Shown here piece after piece: positions 6,121 to 13,123 of a stretch of DNA of 30,276 nt. The DNA comes from a virus. The stretch is taken from positions 1-30,276 of the IMG/VR virus record IMGVR_UViG_3300042090_002588; one strand, given 5' to 3'. The notes beneath the pieces were generated by a model. It had not been told where the DNA came from. It ran no database searches and saw nothing but the letters and a program-made list of their open reading frames with translations. Both the position numbers and the translations under genes were made by a program. Every line of letters begins with the position of its first letter. The stretch's first letter is position 1.

Positions 6121-6259
6121 ATAAATAGGCTCCGACTGGGAGAATACCCAGCCTACTCCGCCACAGGGTACGCGCCGGACGAGATTAAGTTCTAGGACTC
6201 CGGAGGTAAATATGCCCAATGCCGCGGTGAAGCGATGTGACCAAGGAGCCTCTATTTAT
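6121..6259 (+). ncRNA. candidate structured RNA closed by a 13-bp stem
   Basis: ATAAATAGGCTCC (6121-6133) pairs with GGAGCC (6245-6250) plus TATTTAT (6253-6259), a 13-bp closing stem with one 2-nt bulge. Inside are the hairpin CTGGG-AGAATA-CCCAG (6136-6151) and CTCCG (6155-6159), which can pair with CGGAG (6201-6205). That last pairing would cover the Shine-Dalgarno sequence of a micro-ORF at 6212. No known riboswitch or ribozyme class is recognised. A translated leader or a stand-alone RNA are both possible. Confidence 0.4.
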
Positions 6260-6268
6260 ACCCTATAG
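6212..6268 (+). CDS. possible 18-residue leader peptide
   Basis: CCGGAGG lies five bases before the ATG at 6212 and is one of the better ribosome binding sites in the window. The frame reads MPNAAVKRCDQGASIYTL and ends in TAG. The sequence overlaps the 3' arm of the structured RNA candidate, so translation would disturb that fold. It may be a regulatory leader peptide, or the start may be a coincidence of a GC-rich stem. Confidence 0.25.
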   Translation: MPNAAVKRCDQGASIYTL

Positions 6269-6315
6269 GGTTCATTTTCTCATTTCAAAACGATTTCATC
6301 CCGATCGGGTATAAT
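6260..6315 (+). promoter_or_regulatory. promoter with two palindromic operators
   Basis: A consensus -10 box TATAAT (6310-6315) is directly preceded by the perfect palindrome CCCGATCGGG (6300-6309). A second palindrome, ACCCTATAGGGT, lies at 6260-6271. There is no TTGACA-like -35 box at 16-18 bp, so activation by a bound protein or an alternative sigma factor is possible. The transcript would lead into the gene at 6356 with a leader of roughly 33 nt. Confidence 0.5.
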
Positions 6316-6355
6316 TTTGAAAAGAGCAATCACGCTCGCTATTCAAGGAGAGGCT

Positions 6356-6703
6356 ATGAGCCAGACCGACGAAAAGCCCGCGCAAGCTAAATCTGCGCAA
6401 TTCCCCGTTCTCACCATCCGTAACAAACCCGGCACCGAAGGTCGAGTTACCACTGGAGCAAATGTCCAGGTCGAATTGGATGGGAAGAAAATTCCTATGC
6501 TCAGTTTTCTTAAATTTGAACTGAAGCCTGCGAAAGTCGCAAAAGTTGTGATGGAGATGTATGTGCAACTCGACGCCGAAGTGGTTTTGGAAAATTTGGA
6601 AGCCGTGGATACGAAAAAGACAGATTTTACGATTCAAAACAAGGTTGTAGAGGTTCGTACTCTTTCGAATCTCCAACCCGCTGCTATTGGCGTCAAACGC
6701 TAA
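6356..6703 (+). CDS. hypothetical protein, 115 aa
   Basis: ATG 6356 is preceded by AAGGAGAGG, a strong ribosome binding site; the upstream frame extension from 6317 lacks one. After a disordered Ala/Lys-rich N-terminus the protein is beta-rich with repeated Val-containing strands (AKVAKVVMEMYVQLDAEVVLENLEAVDTKKTDFTIQN), consistent with a small all-beta fold. There is no signal peptide or Cys. No family is recognised. It is the first gene after the palindrome-rich control region and is probably driven by the TATAAT box at 6310. Confidence 0.6.
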   Translation: MSQTDEKPAQAKSAQFPVLTIRNKPGTEGRVTTGANVQVELDGKKIPMLSFLKFELKPAKVAKVVMEMYVQLDAEVVLENLEAVDTKKTDFTIQNKVVEVRTLSNLQPAAIGVKR

Positions 6704-6714
6704 GATTCGTAAAA

Positions 6715-6733
6715 AGCGACATTTTTCGTCGCT
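6715..6733 (+). terminator. weak hairpin after the 6356 gene
   Basis: AGCGAC (6715-6720) and GTCGCT (6728-6733) form a 6-bp stem with loop ATTTTTC. No T-run follows, so it is a weak terminator or a transcript end stabiliser. It sits just upstream of a promoter-like sequence at 6736. Confidence 0.3.
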
Positions 6734-6735
6734 AT

Positions 6736-6764
6736 TTGCAAATTTCAAAATTGTTTGATATCCT
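6736..6764 (+). promoter_or_regulatory. sigma-70-type promoter with extended -10
   Basis: TTGCAA (6736-6741), 17 bases, then TGATATCCT (6756-6764), which is an extended -10 element. The expected transcription start falls at or next to the ATG at 6772, so the transcript could be leaderless. Confidence 0.45.
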
Positions 6765-6771
6765 AGGATTC

Positions 6772-6966
6772 ATGAAACAACCCAGAATCTTAAAAATCAA
6801 GCGTTCTCAATACGAAGCCATCCGCGAATTGAACCTCGCATGTGGCAAAGTGCAGACAAAAACAGGCAGATACCCTCAAGGTAAATTCGATGAGGGTATC
6901 AAGAAGATTTTCAACGGCGGAACTGTTGATTTCGAAAATACTCGTTTCGAAATCATTGAGGATTAG
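6772..6966 (+). CDS. hypothetical basic protein, 64 aa
   Basis: The start is ATG 6772, with AGGA four bases upstream; a TTG at 6736 in the same frame lies inside the promoter and is rejected. The protein is basic and short (KQPRILKIKRSQYEAIRELNLACGKVQTKTGRYPQGKFDEGIKKIFNGG), with a helix-rich start suggestive of nucleic-acid binding, though no fold is recognisable. The next ATG follows its TAG directly (TAGATG), so it is translationally coupled to the 6967 gene. Confidence 0.55.
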   Translation: MKQPRILKIKRSQYEAIRELNLACGKVQTKTGRYPQGKFDEGIKKIFNGGTVDFENTRFEIIED

Positions 6967-7473
6967 ATGATTTTCAAGGCTGGTGATTTCGTAAAATTCA
7001 AAGGTCTTCGTCGCATCGACACAAATCTCAAGGAAGATATAAAAATGTGCGAAGGGAAATTAATTCCCATGGACCACAATACGACGGTCAAAGGCGTGCT
7101 CGCGATCGAGGGTGATCAACAACGAATGATGTTCATGCCAAATGGCGAGGTTTATTGCCATCCGAAATTTGGCATTTGCCTATCCAAGTTGGTTCCTTTC
7201 ACAGTCGGAGAAGAAGTCAATTGTTTCGATCCGATCGAAGGATTTCTCACAATCAACAAAAATTACATTGTCACTGGACTTCGGGAAGAAGAAGGGCGTA
7301 TTGTAATAACTGATGATACCGGCAAAGAGGGCTGGTATAAAGCAAACCGATTCATTACGACCGCCGGGATTAAAAATGTCCAAAGTCAAAATACGCAAGA
7401 AACGCCGACCCAAAAAGATGAAGGTGGAAACTCTTCTGGAACTGGGACTCCGAGCGGCGAAGGAATCTCATAG
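6967..7473 (+). CDS. hypothetical protein with SH3-like beta repeats, 168 aa
   Basis: It starts directly after the previous stop. The sequence shows two similar beta-rich segments, FKAGDFVKFKGLRRID (residues 3-18) and FTVGEEVNCFDPIEGFLTINKNYIVTGLREEEGRIVITDDTGKEGWYKANRF (about 78-128). Both resemble small SH3-like barrels with GD/GE-V and W-Y strands. The last 35 residues are Gln/Thr/Gly/Ser-rich and disordered. This tail is encoded by the stretch shared with the sigma-like gene in another frame (7376-7473). The function is unknown. Confidence 0.55.
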   Translation: MIFKAGDFVKFKGLRRIDTNLKEDIKMCEGKLIPMDHNTTVKGVLAIEGDQQRMMFMPNGEVYCHPKFGICLSKLVPFTVGEEVNCFDPIEGFLTINKNYIVTGLREEEGRIVITDDTGKEGWYKANRFITTAGIKNVQSQNTQETPTQKDEGGNSSGTGTPSGEGIS

Positions 7474-7891
7474 GTACGGGCGAATCTTCGATTCTCCGGA
7501 AGATGCCAGCCAAGAATACATGCTCCGCCTCTTAGAAGGCAAACACAAACACTCCACTGTCCAGCAAGCCATGATTGATATGGCGCGCGACCGCACTGGC
7601 AGGAAGGCGCACGCGGCTTACGAGTCCCGCAAATCCCTAGCCCTGGCGATCCCGGTCGAATCACGCAAAATCCGCGGCGAGATCTACAGCCCATTTGATG
7701 TGGTGACTATCCGGCTGTTTATCGAAAAAATTTGTCGAGATCTAACACCTGTTCAAAAAGGGATCATGTTCTATTATTTAGCGGGATACAATATGAACGA
7801 TATCGCAAAAGAACTTGGCTTTTCACCCACTTGGGTCAGCATTCAATGGAGTCAGGCGATAGACTACCTGAAAGCCATTGCAAACAAGTAA
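7376..7891 (+). CDS. sigma-70-like RNA polymerase sigma factor
   Basis: The 171-aa product shows two sigma-like parts. Residues about 38-75 (FDSPEDASQEYMLRLLEG...MIDMARDRTGRK) resemble sigma region 2, where ECF factors have an acidic E-D-x-x-Q-E-x-x-L-R pattern. Residues about 124-168 (LTPVQKGIMFYYLAGYNMNDIAKELGFSPTWVSIQWSQAIDYLK) match region 4.2: a helix-turn-helix with the typical L-T-P/x-Q...G-x-x-x-x-x-I-A-x-x-L-G-x-S layout. It would redirect host RNA polymerase to phage promoters. The N-terminus is very basic (KVKIRKKRRPKKMK). The start at 7376 gives a 98-base overlap with the upstream gene; ATG 7418 is an alternative with little Shine-Dalgarno support. Confidence 0.65.
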   Translation: MSKVKIRKKRRPKKMKVETLLELGLRAAKESHRYGRIFDSPEDASQEYMLRLLEGKHKHSTVQQAMIDMARDRTGRKAHAAYESRKSLALAIPVESRKIRGEIYSPFDVVTIRLFIEKICRDLTPVQKGIMFYYLAGYNMNDIAKELGFSPTWVSIQWSQAIDYLKAIANK

Positions 7892-7924
7892 AACCTCTGT
7901 TATCTTCAAAAGAAAGGGGTCCGC

Positions 7925-8164
7925 ATGAGTTCTGAAGAATATGGTAAAAGTCCAAGTTTTGAAGAAGCGATAGATAATCTAGCAGTAGTATGTCAGATTC
8001 TTGGAATTCCAGTTCCAACCAAAATCGTATTTCCAAAAGGATCTTTGTTAAAAATTTCAGCATTGTTTTATCAAGAAAGAGTTCAGTTACAGCCCAAGAG
8101 TTTAGTCAATGCTGTAGTAACGCATAATTCTACCGGAGCCATTGGAATAGAGGAAGAAAAGTGA
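7925..8164 (+). CDS. hypothetical protein, 79 aa
   Basis: ATG 7925 has AAAGGGG upstream at good spacing. It is a small soluble protein with an acidic N-terminus and a beta-like centre (TKIVFPKGSLLKISALFYQE). No motif is recognised. Its TGA overlaps the GTG start of the next gene. It begins a chain of overlapping small genes (7925 to 9824) that looks like one operon. Confidence 0.5.
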   Translation: MSSEEYGKSPSFEEAIDNLAVVCQILGIPVPTKIVFPKGSLLKISALFYQERVQLQPKSLVNAVVTHNSTGAIGIEEEK

Positions 8165-8334
8165 GTCTGATCTTAATCTTTGGATTTTTACTTTCCACGT
8201 TTGATTTCGGCGTTGCCGTCCACGCCGCCGATCAAGGGGAATACGGGACTGCTCTGGCTTATGGATTCCTTTCTTTTGCGATTGCGATCTTGACGGTTAG
8301 GGTTGTCACTAAAAAGAAAGAGGAAAAATCATGA
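8161..8334 (+). CDS. small membrane protein, 57 aa
   Basis: GTG 8161 overlaps the TGA of the upstream gene, and the TGA here overlaps the ATG of the next one (ATGA), a compact arrangement that supports it as a real gene. The product has two hydrophobic helices: SLILIFGFLLSTFDFGVAVHAA and YGTALAYGFLSFAIAILTVRVV. The tail is basic (TKKKEEKS), so both ends probably lie in the cytoplasm. AAGAAAA gives a weak ribosome binding site. The function is unknown; the size and topology would fit a holin-like or accessory membrane protein, but nothing proves this. Confidence 0.5.
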   Translation: MSLILIFGFLLSTFDFGVAVHAADQGEYGTALAYGFLSFAIAILTVRVVTKKKEEKS

Positions 8335-8564
8335 ATACAGCAATTCGAGTTTTTGCAAATGCGAGAAAAGCCCTGGTGAAAGCCGGAATGGCGGAAAGCG
8401 ACGTCGGTCAATTCTTAAAAGAAGGGCACTCCAATGTAGCCGCTTCATCTCAGGATGAAGCTAAGACTCTAGTTCGCCGATTCAAAAGACTTGGACTGAA
8501 AGCTGCCGTAGAATGCGAAAGTTCTGACAATGGTTATGAATTTTACGCTAATGTGAGTTTTTAG
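8331..8564 (+). CDS. hypothetical protein, 77 aa
   Basis: It starts in an ATGA overlap, with GAGGAAAAA upstream. The protein is small and alpha/beta, with KALVKAGMAESDVGQFLKEG and a positively charged helix KTLVRRFKRLGLKA, then a short beta end. The pattern of helix, strand, helix, strand could be a small ferredoxin-like fold, but that is a guess. No catalytic motif. It overlaps the next gene by one base. Confidence 0.5.
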   Translation: MNTAIRVFANARKALVKAGMAESDVGQFLKEGHSNVAASSQDEAKTLVRRFKRLGLKAAVECESSDNGYEFYANVSF

Positions 8565-9199
8565 TGAGCGAAGACTACAAAACTCAACTTACCAATGCCC
8601 AAAAAGATCACTCCGAGCACCTAGCGCGGATGTACCATATCACCGGCAATGGTCGGGAAATGATCGAGAAAACCTATCGAGATGGTTATTTGACTGGGGC
8701 AATATACGAGCGGGAAAATCATAGTTCAATGACTCGCCGGGATTACAAAATTCGTCGATTTTTCGACTTCGTGAGCGCGGGAACCTTCGTTTTATTTTTG
8801 ATTTTTTGCTTTGGGCAACTCCCGATCGAAAAAGCTATTGAATCAGTCACCACAAAGTATCAAAAGGAAGCTGAATTCAAGGCAAAACAGGCGGTTTGCG
8901 GCAGAATTGCGATCCAAGCGGAGCCTTACGCTTCCCACTTCGAAGATGCTTTCGTCGCCGGATGCCTCTGGACTTCTAAAATGTGTCTCTTGGACCGATA
9001 TTCGAAAGATCCGCAGGCAAAGACGGTTATAGAAAATCTCTTTGCAGATCCAGATTCTTCTGATATGCTTGATTTCAAAAATCGCTGCTCTGCGGGAGCC
9101 GCCGACCAAATGGTCAAAGGCGTTTACCAGGAGCGAGTCGTTCAAGATTTGTGGACCTCAATGGAATGTGGGGGCGATGCCCCGAAGGATGGAGAATGA
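8564..9199 (+). CDS. single-pass membrane protein, 211 aa
   Basis: The start is GTG 8564, one base overlapping the preceding TAG. Residues 1-65 are charged and cytoplasm-like. One transmembrane helix follows (FFDFVSAGTFVLFLIFCFGQLPI, about 66-88). The C-terminal 120 residues contain six Cys and would lie in the periplasm, where disulfides could form (CGRIA, CLWTSKMCLL, CSAG, MECGG). This fits with the thioredoxin-fold protein encoded directly downstream with an ATGA overlap. No family is recognised. Confidence 0.55.
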   Translation: MSEDYKTQLTNAQKDHSEHLARMYHITGNGREMIEKTYRDGYLTGAIYERENHSSMTRRDYKIRRFFDFVSAGTFVLFLIFCFGQLPIEKAIESVTTKYQKEAEFKAKQAVCGRIAIQAEPYASHFEDAFVAGCLWTSKMCLLDRYSKDPQAKTVIENLFADPDSSDMLDFKNRCSAGAADQMVKGVYQERVVQDLWTSMECGGDAPKDGE

Positions 9200-9564
9200 G
9201 ACTAATAAGTTTTTTGCTGGCTCTGCTAATTTGCTTACCCAGCTATGCGAGTGTTGTAAAAATTACCTCGGCTGAACAATTCAAGAAAGAAATGGCTATT
9301 GCCGGACCTAGGGTGATTCTCTTCTCCGCGAAATGGTGTCCATACTGTCAAGAATTTCACCCGATTTACGAAAAACTAGCGGGTCAAATGTCAATTAGAT
9401 TCTATGAGATCGACGTGGATGAAGTCGGAGTTCAAGTTCCTTATTTGCCCTTCATCGTTGAAGTGAGCAATTGGGGTCAAAAACCATGTCTGGCGGATGC
9501 AAATCCCAGAACCGAAGAAAATGTGACCCTGTCGATTCTCCGCTGCATCAAGGAAAATCTATGA
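9196..9564 (+). CDS. exported thioredoxin-fold protein
   Basis: I choose ATG 9196 because it overlaps the upstream TGA, has GGAGA just before it, and gives a clean Sec signal peptide (MRLISFLLALLICLPSYAS). The mature part has the thioredoxin hallmark FSAKWCPYCQEF with redox Cys at C48 and C51, and a probable cis-Pro in VPYLPFIVEV. Thioredoxin folds with CPYC (glutaredoxin- or DsbA-like) catalyse disulfide exchange. In the periplasm it may act on the Cys-rich membrane protein encoded immediately upstream or on other exported phage proteins. Length 122 aa is normal for the fold. Confidence 0.75.
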   Translation: MRLISFLLALLICLPSYASVVKITSAEQFKKEMAIAGPRVILFSAKWCPYCQEFHPIYEKLAGQMSIRFYEIDVDEVGVQVPYLPFIVEVSNWGQKPCLADANPRTEENVTLSILRCIKENL

Positions 9565-9824
9565 GCGATGAAACAGAAATCGAAACCAAACTGGTAGCTC
9601 TCGACATCAAGGACAAGTTGCTCGTGATCACGAGCAACGAAGCTATGACCGCTGCCTCGCTCGCGCGAATCCGAAACAAAGTGGTAGAACTCGGTGGATT
9701 GGGCATGATGTATTTGCCAAATGCCATCGTAAAAGCTGATTCTCTAGACGCCTGCATCCGGCAACTTCAAACCATGAAAGAAGAACTGGAAGAAGACAAA
9801 GCCGAGGAACCTCCAAGTGTCTGA
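9561..9824 (+). CDS. hypothetical protein, 87 aa
   Basis: It starts in an ATGA overlap with the thioredoxin-fold gene. The sequence suggests a beta-alpha-beta unit (LVALDIKDKLLVITSNEAMTAASLARIRNKVVELGGLGMMYLPNAIVKA) followed by a coiled, acidic tail (LQTMKEELEEDKAEEPPSV). There is no signal peptide or Cys, so it is cytoplasmic. It may be an adaptor or a small regulator. The next gene overlaps its end. Confidence 0.5.
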   Translation: MSDETEIETKLVALDIKDKLLVITSNEAMTAASLARIRNKVVELGGLGMMYLPNAIVKADSLDACIRQLQTMKEELEEDKAEEPPSV

Positions 9825-10014
9825 CGTGCGTTGGAAACGAGAGGGCAGTTCTGTCGAGATCAAGTATAAGTTTCTCCCATGGTATAAACGATTTTGGTTT
9901 TGGCTGACCGGACGTCAGCCTTCGACGGCTGGAAAAGGTGATTATCTTTTTTATATTCCCAGCAATGAGCCGCCCAAAAAAGGCGAACGAGTTATATGGA
10001 AACCTACGAACTAG
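9817..10014 (+). CDS. hypothetical protein, 65 aa
   Basis: GTG 9817 has GAGGA upstream and overlaps the previous gene by eight bases. The product is basic and aromatic (KYKFLPWYKRFWFWLTGRQ), possibly a membrane-surface amphipathic segment, followed by a GKGDYLFYIPSNEPPKKGERVIW beta hairpin-like end. No family is recognised. Confidence 0.45.
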   Translation: MSDVRWKREGSSVEIKYKFLPWYKRFWFWLTGRQPSTAGKGDYLFYIPSNEPPKKGERVIWKPTN

Positions 10015-10035
10015 ACGAAATTTATGAGGGACCAG

Positions 10036-10461
10036 ATGAAGCAGAGGACTGTTAAATTTTTACCCGGCATACACCTAGATGAACTCGTTTATGAGAAAGT
10101 TTTGAATTGGAAGCGCATCGAACTAAATCCTCCGCGCCGAGGCATGAACTGGATGTGGGATCGCCAAGAAGGGAATCTTGAGCAGTTTAGTCAAAGAGTT
10201 CCTCCCATCTCCAAAGAATTGGATTTAGCTTGGAGACTCCTCGCCGATTTCCGATACGCGGACATCCGAAAAAGTGACTTTGACTGTGGTGATAAGAATA
10301 TCTGGTCCTGTTACCTGAAGACTCCCACAGTCAATGGAAAGACTGGCTGTGAAGCCCATGGTTTGACCCCTGCCCACGCCATTTGCTTGGCGGCTCTTCG
10401 TTCAGTTGGTGTTATAATTGAAGAAGAGGTACAAAATGAACCTAACGGACAAGTGGGCTAA
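10036..10461 (+). CDS. phage ABA-sandwich-domain-like protein
   Basis: The second ATG (10036) is favoured over 10024 because GAGGG lies six bases upstream. The 141-aa protein resembles small phage proteins with the alpha-beta-alpha sandwich domain (Phage_ABA_S): a central PPISKELDLAWRLLADFRY helix with the usual x-D-x-A-W-x-L/V pattern, and the signature ending TPAHAICLAALRSVGV, like the family's A-x-A-I-C-x-A-A-L-K. The function is unknown; such proteins are common in early or structural-proximal clusters. It overlaps the start of the next gene in another frame. Confidence 0.55.
   Translation: MKQRTVKFLPGIHLDELVYEKVLNWKRIELNPPRRGMNWMWDRQEGNLEQFSQRVPPISKELDLAWRLLADFRYADIRKSDFDCGDKNIWSCYLKTPTVNGKTGCEAHGLTPAHAICLAALRSVGVIIEEEVQNEPNGQVG
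10410..10418 (+). promoter_or_regulatory. extended -10 element TGTTATAAT
   Basis: A consensus TATAAT with an upstream TGn lies inside the end of the preceding gene and 17 bases before the ATG at 10436. There is no clear -35 box. It belongs to a set of similar elements at 12682, 23451 and 24714 that sit before head genes. Confidence 0.4.
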
Positions 10462-10789
10462 ATTCGTACAGAAAATGAATTCTCAGGGGATTCCACTCCC
10501 TACCGCGCGCGACCCTAAAACTGGTGCCGGATCGGTGACTTTTACCCTGGTCGCAGTATCGGGCGGCATGTGCATGGTTTCCATTTTGATCATGCTGGGA
10601 ACCTGTGTAGCCAAATTGAAATCAGACTTCACATTGAATGCCGAGACCGCTACGCAAATTCACGACGCATTCATGTCCAGTCTTGAATTTTTGGGCATGA
10701 GTCTTGGGGCATATCTCGGACGAAAAATGCAAAAAGATCCCAATGGTGGAGTTTCTTTAGACGGTCAATCTTCGACAGACTCGAAATAA
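10436..10789 (+). CDS. small membrane protein upstream of terminase
   Basis: ATG 10436 has GAAGAGG upstream. The N-terminus (LTDKWAKFVQKMNSQGIPLPTARDPKTGAGSVTFTLVAVSG) has the G-x-P-L-P...R-D-P-K-T-G-x-x-S-V-T pattern I associate with a widespread small phage membrane protein of unknown role. Residues about 38-63 form one strong transmembrane helix. A second weaker hydrophobic segment (SSLEFLGMSLGAYLGRKM, about 83-100) follows. The tail is polar. A holin-like role has been suggested for proteins of this shape, but the sequence alone does not show it. It lies six bases before the terminase gene. Confidence 0.55.
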   Translation: MNLTDKWAKFVQKMNSQGIPLPTARDPKTGAGSVTFTLVAVSGGMCMVSILIMLGTCVAKLKSDFTLNAETATQIHDAFMSSLEFLGMSLGAYLGRKMQKDPNGGVSLDGQSSTDSK

Positions 10790-10795
10790 GGTTTT

Positions 10796-12658
10796 ATGGA
10801 AGAGACCGAAATCTCAATAGCAGATCACGCGAAGATCATCAAGGATCTCTCTAACTCTGAGTTCGCGGAGGAGTTTGACTATTTTCTTCGAGAAATCGAA
10901 GCTGATCCGATTAAGAATTTCATAGAACACAAATTGTTCATGAATTTCTCACCCACGCCCGCGCAGCGCGTGGCTTTGAAAACCATTTTTTGCCAAGAAC
11001 TCGACGATGAAAAGAAATCCAACGTTTGGATGGAAACCAAGAATCGAGATGGAGATTTTGACCTGGAACTGGTAGAGATGACGGAAGTCGAACTCTACAA
11101 GTACATGACCAATCAAGATTACGATGTAACTCAAATCAAGGTCAAAAACAAAATCAATTTCATCGTCGGTCGCCGGGGAGGAAAAACTACCCTAGCCGCC
11201 ATGCTCGCAATTTATTGCTCTATCATCACGAACTGGAAGCCATTTTTACATAAAACTCCGTTCGCCACAGTTTTGATTTTGTCTCACTCTCGAGAATTTT
11301 CGGATGAGGTACTCGAAATCGTTCGAACGTTGATTGAGCAGAGTCCTGTTCTCAAACGCCTGGTAAATACGACTAAGAAGAACACGGCTTCGACCATGAA
11401 TCTCTCTGTGCCATTTATTGTGGCAGATAAGATCGTCTATTCCCGCGTGCAGATTAAAGTAGGCGCGGCATCTTCCAAGACGACTCGAGGTATCGCAGCT
11501 TGCGCGGTGATCTGCGATGAGATTGCATTCTGGAACTTAGATGAAAACATGAAAGAGACGGACGAGAAGATCCTCCGCGCCGTGCGCCCCGCGATGAAGC
11601 AGTTCGGAAAACGCGCTTATCTTTTCAAACTCTCGTCTCCAGGGATCAAGCAGGGCGTACTCTATAACGAACACCAGAAATGGCTCAAGGGTGTTTTGCC
11701 ACAAAGTTACGTCGTGCTCAAGGCTCCAAGCTGGGTTTGGAATACGATTTTGCCCAAAGCTGAGTTTATCGAAGAATGGGAACTCGATGAAGATGGCTTT
11801 AATACAGAGTACCGGGCGAATTTCGTCGATTCCATGAGTTTTTTCATGCAACCGGAGCATATCGATCTCGCCGTAATGAAAGGCGTAATCTTTCAACCGC
11901 CCGAGCCCAAGAAGTCTCAAGTAGTTTACCGCGCTGCGATCGACGCCGCTTTCAAAAAGGATCATTTCACTTTCTCAGTCGTAGGTCATTTCGAAAACCG
12001 GGTAAAGCAGTACGTCCTTAAAGGCTGGGAAGGTTCCAAGAAAAATCCAGTTCAGGCTAAAGAATGCGCCGAATACATTCGAACCATCTGCAAAGAATAT
12101 GGGATCGACGAGGTCGCCGCCGATCAATTCGCATATGAACCCCTCCGGGAGATCTTCCAACAATACGGCGTTACCCTTGTGGAAAAGACTTTCACGCTTA
12201 CATTCAAGAAGCAGATCTATTACAATTTGAAGCGGCTGATCCACTCTCAACAGATTGACCTTTTGGATCATGAACGAAATATCAAAGAACTCAAAGAACT
12301 CACAGTCGAGCAAACCGGTTCCGGCCAGATTCGGGTCGGGCACCCGCCGGGCGGCAGTGATGACTATGCGGATTCGACAGCCATAGCCGCGTACCTTGCT
12401 GTGGAATCAGCCGGTCAGGTCGGCTATTCCATGGAAACGACCCTGGATGAGGGAGTTACGCCCATAAAAGTGGACATGAATGGTAAGGCTTTCACCGCCC
12501 CGGCTCCCGCAATGTTGTCAGAAAATTTCGGATATTCTGTAAATGACAACTCTCACGAATTCATAAAAGACCCAAAAACCGGAAGGTTAAGACGTCCAGA
12601 CCCCGCGGAAGAGGGCGAAGATGACGATGACGCCGAAGGACCTCAGTTTATCGTTTAA
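10796..12658 (+). CDS. terL: terminase large subunit
   Basis: The DNA-packaging motor ATPase and nuclease, 620 aa, a typical length. Residues about 125-132 (GRRGGKTT) form the Walker A motif, and VICDEIAF (D241, E242) the Walker B with catalytic Glu. The C-terminal RNase-H-like nuclease shows its three acidic ligands in AAIDAAFKKDHF (D383), VAADQFAYEPL (D443) and DDYADSTAIAAYLA (D526). It cuts concatemeric DNA and pumps it into the prohead through the portal encoded just downstream. The end (DPAEEGEDDDDAEGP) is acidic. The start ATG 10796 is preceded by AAGG. No small terminase subunit is recognisable nearby. Confidence 0.93.
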   Translation: MEETEISIADHAKIIKDLSNSEFAEEFDYFLREIEADPIKNFIEHKLFMNFSPTPAQRVALKTIFCQELDDEKKSNVWMETKNRDGDFDLELVEMTEVELYKYMTNQDYDVTQIKVKNKINFIVGRRGGKTTLAAMLAIYCSIITNWKPFLHKTPFATVLILSHSREFSDEVLEIVRTLIEQSPVLKRLVNTTKKNTASTMNLSVPFIVADKIVYSRVQIKVGAASSKTTRGIAACAVICDEIAFWNLDENMKETDEKILRAVRPAMKQFGKRAYLFKLSSPGIKQGVLYNEHQKWLKGVLPQSYVVLKAPSWVWNTILPKAEFIEEWELDEDGFNTEYRANFVDSMSFFMQPEHIDLAVMKGVIFQPPEPKKSQVVYRAAIDAAFKKDHFTFSVVGHFENRVKQYVLKGWEGSKKNPVQAKECAEYIRTICKEYGIDEVAADQFAYEPLREIFQQYGVTLVEKTFTLTFKKQIYYNLKRLIHSQQIDLLDHERNIKELKELTVEQTGSGQIRVGHPPGGSDDYADSTAIAAYLAVESAGQVGYSMETTLDEGVTPIKVDMNGKAFTAPAPAMLSENFGYSVNDNSHEFIKDPKTGRLRRPDPAEEGEDDDDAEGPQFIV

Positions 12659-12662
12659 GTCC

Positions 12663-12690
12663 TGGACAACCCGTCTCATTGTGATATAAT
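12663..12690 (+). promoter_or_regulatory. promoter TGGACA-16-TATAAT with extended -10
   Basis: TGGACA (12663-12668), 16 bases, then TATAAT (12685-12690) with TGA before it (12682). It lies in the short gap after the terminase gene and would give a leader of about 25 nt for the gene at 12722. It is the best promoter match in the head region. Confidence 0.55.
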
Positions 12691-12721
12691 TTTAAGAGAT
12701 TAGAATGACACAGGAGTCGCT

Positions 12722-13111
12722 ATGCCCGCGAGACCATTAAGAATATTGCTAGATTTTCTGACATATGACGGCATTCCCCCAACGAATAACCCAGTGGATG
12801 AGACTCGATCTCTGCGCCGGGTTGAAGAATCTACAGTCTCCGACGCAGTTCGATATCAAACGCAAATTGCGGCTCCTACGACTGCACAGGTTGTGCCATT
12901 AGCGGGCGCGGCATGTGAGTATCTAGCGATTTACTGCGACCAACCGGTTTCAATAAATTTGAACGGGGATTCGACTGCAATCGCATTGACGCCCCAAACA
13001 GCAGGGTGTATGTGCCCAGTGTTTTACCTACGCGGAAACATTACCAGTTTAACGATCACGAACTCAGGAAGCCTAGCGGCAAACGTAGATATTAGATCAG
13101 TACAAGTTTAA
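12722..13111 (+). CDS. putative virion protein, 129 aa
   Basis: ATG 12722 follows CAGGAGT, a good ribosome binding site. The protein is beta-rich with many Thr, Ala, Asn and Leu (EYLAIYCDQPVSINLNGDSTAIALTPQTAGCMCPVFYLRGNITSLTITNSGSLAANVDIRSV), a composition typical of a small beta-sandwich such as head decoration or head-tail joining proteins. No family is recognised. It sits between terminase and portal and has its own promoter, which fits a structural protein made in high amounts. Confidence 0.5.
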   Translation: MPARPLRILLDFLTYDGIPPTNNPVDETRSLRRVEESTVSDAVRYQTQIAAPTTAQVVPLAGAACEYLAIYCDQPVSINLNGDSTAIALTPQTAGCMCPVFYLRGNITSLTITNSGSLAANVDIRSVQV

Positions 13112-13123
13112 GGAACATAACAA

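Noticed and set aside
6121-6259. Hammerhead, HDV or twister ribozyme in the structured RNA
   Set aside because: The conserved core bases of these ribozymes are absent.
9996-10055. Acidic 19-codon frame starting at ATG 9996
   Set aside because: No usable Shine-Dalgarno sequence, and it overlaps the better-supported gene at 10036.
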